Shown: piece after piece, positions 38,277 to 48,622 of the stretch | Layout: every line of letters begins with the position of its first letter | How positions within the stretch are numbered: the stretch's first letter is position 1 | Origin: Stratiolaelaps scimitus | Taxonomy: Eukaryota > Arthropoda > Arachnida > Mesostigmata > Laelapidae | DNA length: 64,000 bases | Assembly: GCA_019614645.1 (NCBI GenBank) | Contig: JABWDB010000037.1 | Location: forward strand, 2,133,501-2,197,500 | Reading direction: 5' to 3' | Translations under genes and position numbers: made by a program | The notes under the pieces: generated by a model | The model's database searches: none | Seen by the model: the letters and a program-made list of their open reading frames with translations, nothing else | Told to the model about the DNA's origin: nothing

Positions 38277-39668
38277 GTGAAGCTGAAGGCCTAAACTAGA
38301 GATGTGCTAGCTAGCTAGTTAAGGCTAGCTCCAGGCCAAGAAGACTGTGCACGATATGGAGCACACACAAACACACTCTCATACGCAACGCGGATCCGAG
38401 GACCCAGCTTTTCCACGGACTTCTAAGGCCAGGAGGAGAAGAAGAAGAAGTGAATAGCGCGAGAAGCCTAACCCCAGTACCCCCCGCCATGGTCTCCACA
38501 CTTTGCATCGACGTAGACGCTCAAGAAACGTCGGCCTAGTCCCCAGGTTTTTGCCCCATGTTAACGCCCGCCTCGCTCCCCTTCCTTCAAATCCGTTCCT
38601 CAACGACACGGGCCCTTGTCGGGATCGTATTGCTCGCTCCGTCGTGCCATAAGCGTACGACGTGCGTAGCAAGAAGATACTAGTCACCTTTAGTAGGAAC
38701 GACTACTACGGCAGTAGTCGTAGCATCTGCAGGCGGTCGGGGGCGCACAACGAGGACAAGAGTCATTCTGGCCGTGTGCGGGGGGGAGTCGGGGGTCGGG
38801 GGTAGATCCATTTGGCTGCGTATTTTCCTTCACTTCCATTTCCTGCTCGTCCCGTTATATCAGCCCCCGCTTTGTACATCAGTGGTGGCACCGCTGCGGC
38901 TTGAACTGCGGCTGCGGCGGGGTCCTCTTTGCAAACGCGGTCGGCATCGTCGTCAGCGGCCGGTCGGCCAGTCGGTCGTCGACGGCATCTGGACACCGCT
39001 CGCGAACGGTCATTTTGCCAAATATCACACATCACCACACAAGCTCGTTCACATGAGACACGTTCACACGCGCACACACACACATGTTATATGGACACAT
39101 AAACGAGTACACACGTACACTTATCCATTGAGGGAGAGAGATAGAGAGAGTTGCCCACTCCCTGTCTCACTGATACAGCCGAACACTGACACTCGAAAGC
39201 AGCCTCTAGTATCCGCACGACCACTGACATATCGCGGATGACGAACGGAGGAGGGCCTCGCCTCCCACACCCGCACTATCTATGAGATGAGAGATCGTCG
39301 TGAGTGAGATATGCTCGCTTTCCCACGCTCCTCCATTGGATCCCTCCGAGTATCATATCTGCCCTACTTTCCATCGGAGATGTTCTTTGGCCCCGTCCCG
39401 ATCCGAAAATCCCCCTCAGCGTGGCCCCCCCTCCCGTTAGTTTCTGCTACAATTCGCTGTTCCTTCTCGTTCAGACCTCCCGGCCGGCGGACGCCGCAGT
39501 TGGATTCGGGCATCGCATCGTCCCGACCACCGTTTCCCTAGTCGTACGAACTGCAGCAGCAGCCGCCCGGCCAGCAAGCACCTCCAGTGCGCCCCCATCA
39601 CTTCGGAGCGTCTCCTGCGCCTGCCTCGGTCGGTCCTGCACAACGATGATCTTTCTCACTCTGAGTGC

Positions 39669-39688
39669 TGCAGCAGCAGCAGCAGCAG
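39669..39688. repeat. (CAG)n trinucleotide run
   Basis: Pure CAG repeats. Confidence 0.9.
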
Positions 39689-40575
39689 TTCAAAAATTGC
39701 CCCGACGTGATCATATTTTCAATGACCTCTTCCTCCCCAATGTCCCGAACTCCATCTGAAGGCTGGCCGCCCCCTGGCTACGCCTTTAAAACCGGCCCGT
39801 TTGCCGGCAAGAAAGGAAAACGCCTCGCGTGGCATTACCAACACTAGACACACACACACACATCACCACACGACCATACAGCCATATACCCACAGACGGA
39901 CGCGTACACTCGCCGACGCTGAGCAGAGTGAGCGAAGCAAGCGCATTGTTTCCAAAACGCCTCCACCGAGAGAACAAAGGAGTGGCCGGCCGAGTCGCAC
40001 AGAAGCCGGAAACTGCGAAGAAGATGACGGACGCAGGGGGAGGCGGCGTACTGACCCGGGAGAGGTCCGAGCCAAGCAAACAACTGGGCTATTCTCGCCA
40101 TAGACCCCCACCGCGCTACCCCCTTCGCAAACCCCACTCTACTCGACTCGTTAAAGCCGCCGAACGAGGATCGGCAGGATCGAATCAACGTCGATTTACT
40201 AGAGTCAGCTAAACATACGGCAGAATACGCTACGGCGTCTCACGGCGTACGGGAATAAATTCGTGTGGAAGGGCGACCTATTGATGTTGACAGTTCGTTG
40301 TCTTTATCGTGATTGATGGATTAATTAATTCATCGAGGATTAAGCGGTGGGAAAAAGCGTTAACTATAGTCTTTGGACTGATATTTCAGGAATCGTATAT
40401 TGGATTGTACGAATCAAAAGTCGAGGGTCAGCTACCACTCCGGCCATTTGTTGAGGTGCTCGAGTCGCTTGTCGAGCGTATTTCATTGCTGAATCACTAA
40501 TCACACCGGCATTGTCCATTCTGATCGATGTTATTCCCAAGTGAATGTAAACACCAAAGCTTAAAAGGTAAAGGG

Positions 40576-40697
40576 TAAAGCTTTATTGATTTATTAAAGG
40601 AACTGCATAGAATGCTTAAGTTCTCTTATATGTCATGCAACGGGATTCGAACCTGCGTTCTCTGGCTTTTTACAGCCTAGAGTGGCATACAATGACT
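40576..40697 (-). repeat. SINE-A copy
   Basis: On the minus strand it reads aaagccagagaac, a canonical B box ggttcgaatccc (complement at about 40642-40653), a short link ending gacatataag, then the tail agaacttaagcatt, tgcagttcc, tttaataaatcaataaagc. The tRNA-like head is shortened and its A box is not clear. It abuts a LINE 3' UTR copy at 40698. Confidence 0.8.
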
Positions 40698-40890
40698 GCA
40701 ATACAAGGCTTGGTTTATTAACGGAACTGCAGTATTATCATAACGCTGAAAAGTTCTCGTAAAAATAATAGCGAAAAGGAAGGTGTCGTCTCATGGATAA
40801 TTTCAAATGTTACCGATTTCTGGAAACGGGATTATTTACATCAATTTTTTTGGTTATCATAAAAGTAACAGTATAAAAGGGGCAACGCCC
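40698..40890 (-). mobile_element. LINE 3' UTR fragment, copy a
   Basis: About 190 bases are near-identical to 47224-47411, where the same sequence follows a LINE reverse-transcriptase C-terminus. It ends in the tail shared with SINE-A. It is therefore best read as a 5'-truncated LINE insertion on the minus strand. Confidence 0.8.
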
Positions 40891-41009
40891 AATGTTGACG
40901 TTTCAACAATTGTAAATTGTTCTCGAAATAATCGCCGAAAACGTCATTTCTCTGCTCAGATGGACGGGACTATACATATATATATTAAACTTAATTTTCC
41001 AGGCAAACT

Positions 41010-41068
41010 CTTAACCTTAAACATTTAACGTCCACGATACAGCTGCTTTCGGCATTATCTCATAGGAC
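41010..41068 (-). repeat. SINE-B 3' fragment
   Basis: Ccttaaacatttaacgtcca, then a tacagctgcttt-like block and an aggacgga block, match the 3' half of the SINE-B copy at 46384-46577. It joins repeat R1 at 41069. Confidence 0.7.
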
Positions 41069-41163
41069 GGACCCCTTTGGAAGCCATAGGAAAAAATTAT
41101 ATATATATTAGTTCAGAAGTTTGATCATATGAAATAAGAGCACTCTGCTAATTTACAATAAAC
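41069..41163 (+). repeat. dispersed repeat R1, direct copy
   Basis: Inverted partner of 34361-34466, about 6.7 kb away. The first block ggacccctttggaagccata and the block agttcagaagtttgatcata are shared almost base for base. No coding frame and no terminal inverted repeat is evident. Confidence 0.9.
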
Positions 41164-41171
41164 GATTAATC

Positions 41172-41199
41172 CATATATATATATATATATATATATATA
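41172..41199. repeat. (TA)14 microsatellite
   Basis: Pure TA tract beside repeat R1. Confidence 0.95.
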
Positions 41200-41952
41200 C
41201 GAATGAACCGAGCCGTCCAAGTGGCCGTCCGCCCATCTACGAAAGGATGCCCGGGCAGACACACAGACGTTGGTGACCCTTTTTACCCGCTCACGTAGGG
41301 ACAAACGCTGAGCACACGCTAGGATAGAATGATGCCGTCCTGCCTCAGCGTCTACGTGACACGCGCTCAAGGGGTTGCGGGAGCTTGAGAGGGGGTTAGA
41401 TCCAGACTCATAAAGCCCGGTCACGTTAGACAAGCTGCTGGTACTATCACAGTGCTACTACTACTACTACTATTGCCTGTTCCCTGGATCATTGGCTGGT
41501 TGGGTCAGTCGACAGTGTATAGTCTGTCACATACGCACATACACACACACATACACATACTCAAACTCTCAACAGTCTCTCTCTCTCTCTCTCTCTTTCT
41601 CTAGCCTCGAACTCCCCGAGTATACCTTTCTCTATTCTGTGTGCTGCAGCCTTATCTAGTTGGCCCGCAAAAGGATCCCCCACTACTGAGCACCTCTACA
41701 GACGCGATTGGTAGGGACGCCGCCAGGCAGGCTCTACCGAGTAACGATACTGTTGAGGCAGGCGGCAACGGGCGTTGACTCTCATCCCGAACAGGGCCGC
41801 CCGTGACGTCCCTAAAGAATCAAATAGAGTGAGCTGGATCGGAGTGTTAGACAATGGGATGTGTGGGCGCGCTGCCATCTATTCCATACCCTTGTGGCGG
41901 AGACACCCACATATACTCATGCACTACCGTGGCTGCCGCGCGACCAGGACGG

Positions 41953-41954
<2 letters not shown>

Positions 41955-41999
<45 letters not shown>

Positions 42000-42000
42000 A
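41955..42000. repeat. (GA)n microsatellite
   Basis: About 45 bases of GA with one interruption. Confidence 0.95.
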
Positions 42001-42670
42001 TCCATAGATACATCTGGCACACGATGCACGTGGACGGCGAAGTCAGGCCAAGGCAGGCAAGGCCAGGATAGGACAGATGGACAGGCCTGCCCGTCCTGGT
42101 CATCTCTCCGAACGCACTTTACCGGGTTGCGCGGCAAGGCGCCACCTCCCCTCGGCGTGCCCGCGGTGACTGACAATCAATACAGATTATTTCAACCTGA
42201 ACCCCCATCCACCCCCCGGCGCCCCACAGTCCTGCCGTTCGTCTTTTGCCGCACATATCCCTGCTGCCCCCCTCCCCCCCTCCCCCGGATCTGTCCAGGG
42301 CCCGTCACTTATAATTTAGCCCTTTTGCGCCTTCGGGCGTCCTGTCGTTCCTTCTCTGTCGGTCATCTGAAGGGACCCACTACCCCCCCCAGCTCCTGGT
42401 CAGCTGCTCCTCCCCAGGGAACGTGCTCTCGTCTGTGCTTGCTTGCTGTGGACGGCTGACTGGCTAGTTTGCTTTCGGTTTGAGCTGACCGCCTTTCCTA
42501 CTAACGGACAGGATAAACGGGAGGACGCAGCAGCAGGAACACCAGCAGGCTGTAGTGTGCCTCTCCTCTATATGTAGCATCTCCTATTCGAGATGAGGGA
42601 CCCTCCTAGCTCCTGATGACAGAAGAAAAAGAAATTAACACCCACTCCCAAACATCTATATAGCCACTAC

Positions 42671-42707
<37 letters not shown>

Positions 42708-42731
42708 CATGCATATATATATATATATATG
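42671..42731. repeat. compound (TA)n microsatellite
   Basis: Two TA blocks with a CATACATGCA spacer. Confidence 0.95.
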
Positions 42732-43112
42732 GTAGACATAATACTTATGTATTTGTAAGGGCTATAGGCTGCTGCTAACCACCTCCTCCTCCTCCTCCTA
42801 TAGCAGGCCGACCATTTGAAAACAGATCACCTATCGGTCATGCTCCGATAACTGCACACACGTAGATATACATACAGACATTCATAGAGACTGTGCCTTA
42901 TTCTACAGGGGAACAGTGGTGTGGTAGCGGGAAACCAGCTTCTTCCAGTAACAACAACGACCTGTCCCTTGTCCCTGTCCCGGACCGCATCTCTGTCCAA
43001 CGAGAAAATAGATAAACCGGTCAACGGCTGCGTCCTCTTCTATTCCTGCACACTGTTTCGACCTTGCCCCCAAGCAAGCCCCAATCCCGACAGTTCCTTG
43101 ATGGTGGTCGTT

Positions 43113-43129
43113 GGGGGGGGGGGGGGGGG
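43113..43129. repeat. G17 homopolymer
   Basis: Seventeen consecutive G. Confidence 0.95.
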
Positions 43130-44712
43130 TACGCCTGTTTACTTTCAGGATAGCACGCGCCGCGGGTGACCTGGAAAGCACGACTGGCGTTCGCGTAGCA
43201 GTGGTGGACAGTGGTGCGGCCAGGGGTGTCCCTGAGAAACTGGAACCGCGCGTAAGGCAAAGACAACAATAAACAGCCAGAAATAATGACTGTATCGATA
43301 AGATACACAAATATCAACATCCGTAGTAGCAATAGAAGCAGGGGCTATACCAGCAGCAGCAGCAGCAACAAGCACAAATAACGACAGCAACAATATCTCT
43401 CGTAGCAACAACAGCAGCAGCCTGCCGCAATAGAATAGCCACAGAGGCAGCTATATATGGACGAAAGATCGAACGAAACTATTGTAGAGGCAACGGCAAC
43501 AATAACAGTAACAAACAAACATGATGGCCAGCTATGAAGGGAGCGAATGGTCGGATCGGTCCACGGTCAACGGGACGGCTTTAGTCCTATCCGTTGACAA
43601 AACATCAGCGCCCGGAGCAGCAGCAGCACCAGCAGAAGCCGGTGGCCGGGCTGTGTGACCGACCCACCCACCATCGGCACCATCAGACAACAAATTTCTG
43701 TGTCATTCTCGTCGGCGATACGGCGGCGACCAACAGCGGCGATGTACGCCGTGGTCGTGTTTTGTTCTAATACGTACGAGTTGGCGGGCGCAACCCCAGA
43801 GAGGGAGTCAGCCAGTGACGGACACGTTTCGGGGGACACTTCACGCTGGGGAACACTCCACGCTGGGGGACCATCCACGCTGGCGAACGAGCGTGATAGC
43901 CGAACCAGCGAGGGAAGCTGGCGGCTGAACGGCATTCGGTGTACGCTAGAAAAGCCCGAATGCTTCCAGCATTTACCAAATCTGTGCCCCCACTCGGTGT
44001 GGCCCAGTGTTCCAAGGGCGTTGATTTCCAAGGGCCGAGATACGAAGGAACTATGACGGGTGGATGAGGGTTGGAAAGTGTTGTTAGTTGGTTGGATGCT
44101 TGTTTGTTTGTTTGCCGTTATAGTATCCTTGGCAGCTTCGACGGCAGTACGCCGTGGTAAACTGACACGCAAACTGCCAGACGATCATAGGGATAAGCGG
44201 TAAGAATACCGGCAAGGCCATGGCCCGCCTATGGCCGCCAACCAACCGAACGGCCGGGGATGGTGACGACCAAGATGACGAAAATCAAGCATGAGTAGCA
44301 GCAAGCGAACGATGCCGGAACGAACAGGACTCGGAAAAAATCTAAGCCGATCACGACGTTGATGCGTTGTGCCACCACCATCTCTGCTGTTTCACGTCGC
44401 CGCTGCTGCGGCTGCCGCCTCCTCCGTCAGAGGACCCTACGTAATTGGCACGGAGAATGTCGGCCCAGACCACGCCGCTCGGAGCACAAGGGTTAGGCTC
44501 AGCCGTCTGGGCCTCTTCGTGTGCCCTTACGGGCTCTCCGAGCTCGCCACTGCTCAGTCGCACAACCATACTACCAGCGATGCATCCATTCATCTATCTC
44601 AGCGGCATTCGTTGTGGATCCTTTGGATGTTGGCTGTCGTCTCAGCTGTGTCGTTGTACGCAAAATGACGCGGGTAAGGGGGAAAGAGAGAGAGAGATCA
44701 GGTGCACGGTGT

Positions 44713-44805
44713 TTGATCTCCACCGTTGCACATTAGCATTTAAGGTGTCCGTCTTATGGTGCATTATCTAATGCGGTTCGATGGACGTTAAACGTTGAAG
44801 ACGGA
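44713..44805 (+). repeat. SINE-B copy (5'-truncated)
   Basis: A decayed B box (tttgatctccaccg) is followed by gttgcacattagcatttaag, gtccgtctta and gatggacgttaaacgttgaa. These match, in order, the body of the full copy at 46384-46577. Confidence 0.75.
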
Positions 44806-44809
44806 TTCA

Positions 44810-45695
44810 GATCCAACAAAAAGTCGGCTTGGCTCGGGTTGTCTGTTGTAACCGTTGGGGCTACCGGACAGCTCCGTTGACAGCATCGTTTCTTGGTTGT
44901 TAATTTAATTAAATATATGTTGCATCTTTCCCATCTGCTTCGGGATGATCGGATGAGCCAAGTTCGTACAAGTCTCTCTCTCTCTCTCTCAATGTATATA
45001 TATATATTTTTTTTCATTCATTTTTCCTTTATTTTTCTTCCCCCCCCCTCTCTCTCTCTGTGTTCTCTGAGAGCGAGGGAAGAGAGGCGTGTGCAAGTGT
45101 GATTCTCCTCTGGTGACAAATAACGAGAGACGTGACGGATTTTTATGATGCCACAGCGTGGATAGCACGTCTACAATCGTTGACGATGTCGAACGTACTA
45201 GCCTTGTAACGACTTGAGATCATTTCGGTCGAGGAACGATGCACATTCACTCCTGGGGCGTAACCCCCCGAAGTACCATGCACATAGTGAAACGAAATTG
45301 GCGACTTTGTACGCCTGACAAAAGGAATATATGTCAGCTGAGGTGAATTAGGCTTATACTTAAGAAAAGCAAGTGGTGTAGTTGTCTAGCTGATGTACTC
45401 GTGGGGCTGTTTCCGTCACTCTAAAGCAACGTTTTTGCTAAATGAATATAGTCATTAGCTATTATATAGGCGTACCTTAGTTCAGACAGTGGAACGGCCA
45501 AACCGAATCAACGTGGGACAGCCTATAATAATTGTTTTTCGGGCTGACCCTCAGTTGTTTCCCTATCTGACAGGTCTCTGCTCTTAACCTTTTAGGTATT
45601 ACTATGAGGAGCTGTCGGGGCCACCTTTGCTTAATCTCTTCCTTCCTCGTACCTGGCGAGAATCGTCAGATAAAGAAAGATGATAAAGGACTCCA
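44810..45695. other. unassigned DNA
   Basis: No gene is recognised. Short CT and poly(T)/poly(C) runs lie at 44974-45060; the rest is unique AT-moderate sequence. Confidence 0.5.
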
Positions 45696-45699
45696 AAGA

Positions 45700-45776
45700 T
45701 TCTACGCGTCTGACAGGATTTGAACCCGTGTCCCTCCGGTCTAGCAGTCTAAGACGCTCACCACTAGACCGTCCAG
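45700..45776 (-). repeat. tRNA-derived module (possible third SINE family)
   Basis: Read on the minus strand, the sequence has a D-arm/A-box-like ggtctagtggtgagcg, an anticodon-arm-like stretch, and a T arm acggg-ttcaaat-cctgt that pairs with a 7-base loop and contains a B box ggttcaaatcc. The flanks cannot form a tRNA acceptor stem, so this is not a working tRNA gene. It most likely heads a SINE or is a tRNA pseudogene. Confidence 0.65.
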
Positions 45777-45779
45777 GGG

Positions 45780-46373
45780 ACTTCGTGGGACAGCCTATGA
45801 GATACCATTTGTTTATAACGAAACCGGCATACACTCTCTCTTTCTCTTTGTCGCCTGTCTTCTATCTGAGGTTGTAGCGCTCGTGAGATGCGATCGCTGA
45901 CCTCAGTTAAGATCTTTGTCCGTAAACAAATCAAATTCTAACGGTTGTCATAATTATCAACAAACGTACCGGCGCCATTCAGCACCTCAAAATGACTAAG
46001 TATCAAGACATGCTCATTATTGGGACGTAATGATGAATTCTCGTTTTTCGTAAACGAGATCTTCAGCGTTGCGATATCCGGCTAATCTCGTTAATATGGC
46101 ATATCTTGAATTGAATAGAAAATTGACCCTGTCACAGACTACTACCGCAGACCCACGTATAAATTTCGCTTGACCCACGACGTTTTAACCTCTAATTTCA
46201 ATCTTGCTGTTTCCTCAATTAAATGAAGCTGCTACAATCCTAGGTACGTGTTCTGGTCACCATCAAAAACCACTCACGATATATATTTTTGTTTGGTAGA
46301 ATACAAACAAGTCGAACAGATCATGTATAATACTGCTTCAAGAGACAAATAAGGACAACCACGAATACTATTT
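45780..46373. other. unassigned DNA
   Basis: Unique AT-moderate sequence; I see no gene, repeat array or domain in it. Confidence 0.5.
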
Positions 46374-46383
46374 GATACGACTA

Positions 46384-46577
46384 CTACTAAAGGTTTTCGG
46401 GCTGATTCTCAGCCTTAAACATTTAACGTCCACGGTACAACTGCTTTTAGCATTTCTTCGTAAGACGGATCCCCTGAAATGCAAATGGGCCACGGTGGGG
46501 ATCGAACCCGTACACCTACGTCCGTCTCCTCCGATTGCAAGGCGTACGCGAATGCACCACCAGGCCACCGGCTCGAC
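46384..46577 (-). repeat. SINE-B full-length copy
   Basis: On the minus strand the head is tRNA-like: A-box-like gtggcctggtggtgcattcg, then about 45 bases on a B box gggttcgatcccc. The body runs cccatttgcatttcagggga, gtcttacgaag, ccgtggacgttaaatgttta. The decamer gatacgacta occurs at 46374-46383 and again at 46578-46587, fitting a target-site duplication. Related copies are at 41010, 44713 and 61681. Confidence 0.8.
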
Positions 46578-46624
46578 GATACGACTAATTCTGTTCGTTA
46601 CGATACGACTAATTCTAATCGCTA
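46578..46624. repeat. 24-bp tandem duplication beside SINE-B
   Basis: The unit beginning gatacgactaattct is present at 46578 and again at 46602 (24-bp spacing), directly outside the SINE-B insertion. Confidence 0.8.
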
Positions 46625-47223
46625 GTTCGTATGAGCGCGTTCGGTAACGGCGACACAGTTTGCCCAGGTGGACCCTCAAAAATCGGTGTGTAGCGACGAG
46701 TACAACTACCCCTAGTAGTTCTGGGGGTTGAGTCAGACCCCCGACAATAGTGAAAAAGCAGTAACACCATTGCTAACATATGCGCGAGCTCTCCCTCCTC
46801 TTCACTCGGTGTTCGAACATCGTTCGAGCGAGACACACTTGGTCATGGCAAGGTATGAAGGTCGTAGAACTGGTGGACAGGGACAGTACCCCCTTGAAAG
46901 CGTTGTTAGCGAGGAGGTCCGTGTTTGAGAAAGCTAGCACCTTTGAGCACTACGAGGTTAGCTGGCTCTAAACATCTACTGCAGGGACTTCCCCTGGTCC
47001 CGGAGCCCTGCACCCGGCATGACCTCGAACGGATCTCCGATTTTCTAGTGAGGCCGTGTAGAATACATTTCAGATTAGTGGGTTTTTCCTCCAACGTCAC
47101 ACGACTAGCTTCGAGCTAATTTCATATCGTCGTTAACTGTTACGGAGAGAGTTGTTTCGGCACCTCGTCAGACAAACGCGACCTCGCAGAGAGGCGCTGA
47201 CCTTTCAAATTATATACAATACA
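46625..47223. other. unassigned DNA
   Basis: No gene is recognised. A donor-like ggcaag|gtatga lies near 46851, but no matching acceptor is convincing. Short (tacaa)n repeats at 47215-47235 mark the 3' edge of the LINE copy. Confidence 0.45.
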
Positions 47224-47990
47224 ATACAATACAAGGTTTGGTTTATTAACGGAACTGCAGTCTTATCACAACGCTTAAGTTCTCGTAAAAATAATAGCGA
47301 AAAAGTGTCGTCTCATGGATTATTTCAAATGCTACCGATTTCTGGAAACGGCATTATTTACATCAATGTTTTGATTATCATAAAAGTAACAGTATACAAG
47401 GGGCAACGCCCACACAAATTATATTCAGTCTATGCATTAATCGCAATTATAAATAAACAGACTTTCTCTGTTTCGTTTCATTATAGTATACTCCAAAGGA
47501 CACCTCTAAATTATTTACAAACAATCTTCCTGACCTCCCGCGCAAACACCTTTGATGATGTAAGGGTTCTAATTTCGCGAGGTAGTGAGCCCCAGACGGC
47601 AGGCAAGCGGTGCGCAAGAGCATGGTGATGTCGTATTGCATGCAAATGAACAAAGATAAACCACCAGTGACGTCCCGAAGTGTGAGCGTGTTTCAGGGTG
47701 CACAAACTATTAAGGCGTCTGTTTAACTGACGTCTGCCTCAATTGAGTCTGTTGCTATGGCGGTAAGGTGCTATGATGGAAAATGCTTTTTCTAGTCTTT
47801 ATAACGCCTTGACTTCCTTCAAAATATTGAAGAAAGAAGCGCCATACTACGCCTTTCTGTAGGGTAGGATATTTCGAATTTGAAATATGGCCCGTCTATA
47901 GGGAAATATAATAGATTGAAAGAACTGAAAGGTCGATTAGCTTTATAAAGATTGATAACAATACTCAATTCAACCTAGCTGATATTAGCC
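47224..47990 (-). mobile_element. non-LTR retrotransposon (LINE) 3' fragment
   Basis: The minus strand carries a decayed reverse-transcriptase C-terminus at about 47990-47511. Its last part reads WGSLPREIRTLTSSKVF and ends REVRKIVCK-stop, the 'lWNsLP' signature near the end of many LINE ORF2 proteins (CR1/L2/Jockey-like; clade not determined). About 100 bases downstream begins the ~190-base 3' UTR (47411-47224), also present at 40698-40890. It ends gaacttaagcgttgt, tgcagttccgttaataaacc and a short ttgta array. The upstream part is frameshifted and most of the element is missing. Confidence 0.75.
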
Positions 47991-47999
47991 CTTTGAAAA

Positions 48000-48582
48000 A
48001 CGTTTTAATCAGCCAGAAGTTTGAAATAAGTTTTTCGAGCCCAAATCAAACGAGTACTTCGCTTCATAGTGCACAGTGGATTATACAAACGGATATGCAG
48101 CTGGTTGGACGTATCCATCTTGATATAGGTGGCTCTCGTCTCGAGGGAAGATGTTGCCTTCGTCTATCGTCCTGTCCCCGTTTCTCAATATCTGCGTGAA
48201 TATCTCGCTGGATATCGTTAGCCAGTTGGCGCTTATCGCTATCTGTGTTCGCCAGAGGCGGACAACGCCAAGAAAGAACTCCACCATATTTCCCGTGGCT
48301 GCGAGACAGAGAAGGATGGTGGTGGCATCGTGGATCGGGAGGGTCGCCGAGGTACACGGAGGGAGAGTGGGCCAACGATCGACCCGATGGTCACGCGAAC
48401 CTGCCAACCACGAGGGACGTCGACAGTAGCCCAGGACACGTAGCCCAGGAAGAACTACAGGGAATGATGGTCGATCTGGAGAAGCAGGACGCTTTGAGGA
48501 GAGGCTACCCAGGCCCGAATGCAGGATACGTAGAATACCGGCCACCGCGATCATGACAGCCATAGTAGAGAGGTTTGGTTAG

Positions 48583-48622
<40 letters not shown>

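Larger units (their letters stand above)
34500..40560. other. unassigned DNA
   Basis: No complete gene is recognised. The contents are a hairpin plus a perfect palindrome (35687-35773), GA tracts (36315-36333, 36991-37012), an AT-rich segment with TA tracts (37030-37680), a candidate 69-nt exon (38208-38276), a G-rich block (38779-38804) and (CAG)n (39669-39688). Overlapping frames on both strands in GC-rich parts show no domain. Confidence 0.45.
41205..44700. other. unassigned DNA
   Basis: No gene is recognised. The contents are CT (41576-41597) and GA (41955-42000) tracts, a compound TA tract (42671-42731), a G17 run (43113-43129) and CAG/CAA-rich DNA (43350-43413). A minus-strand 201-codon frame at 43567-44172 overlaps plus frames and shows no domain. 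Confidence 0.45.
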
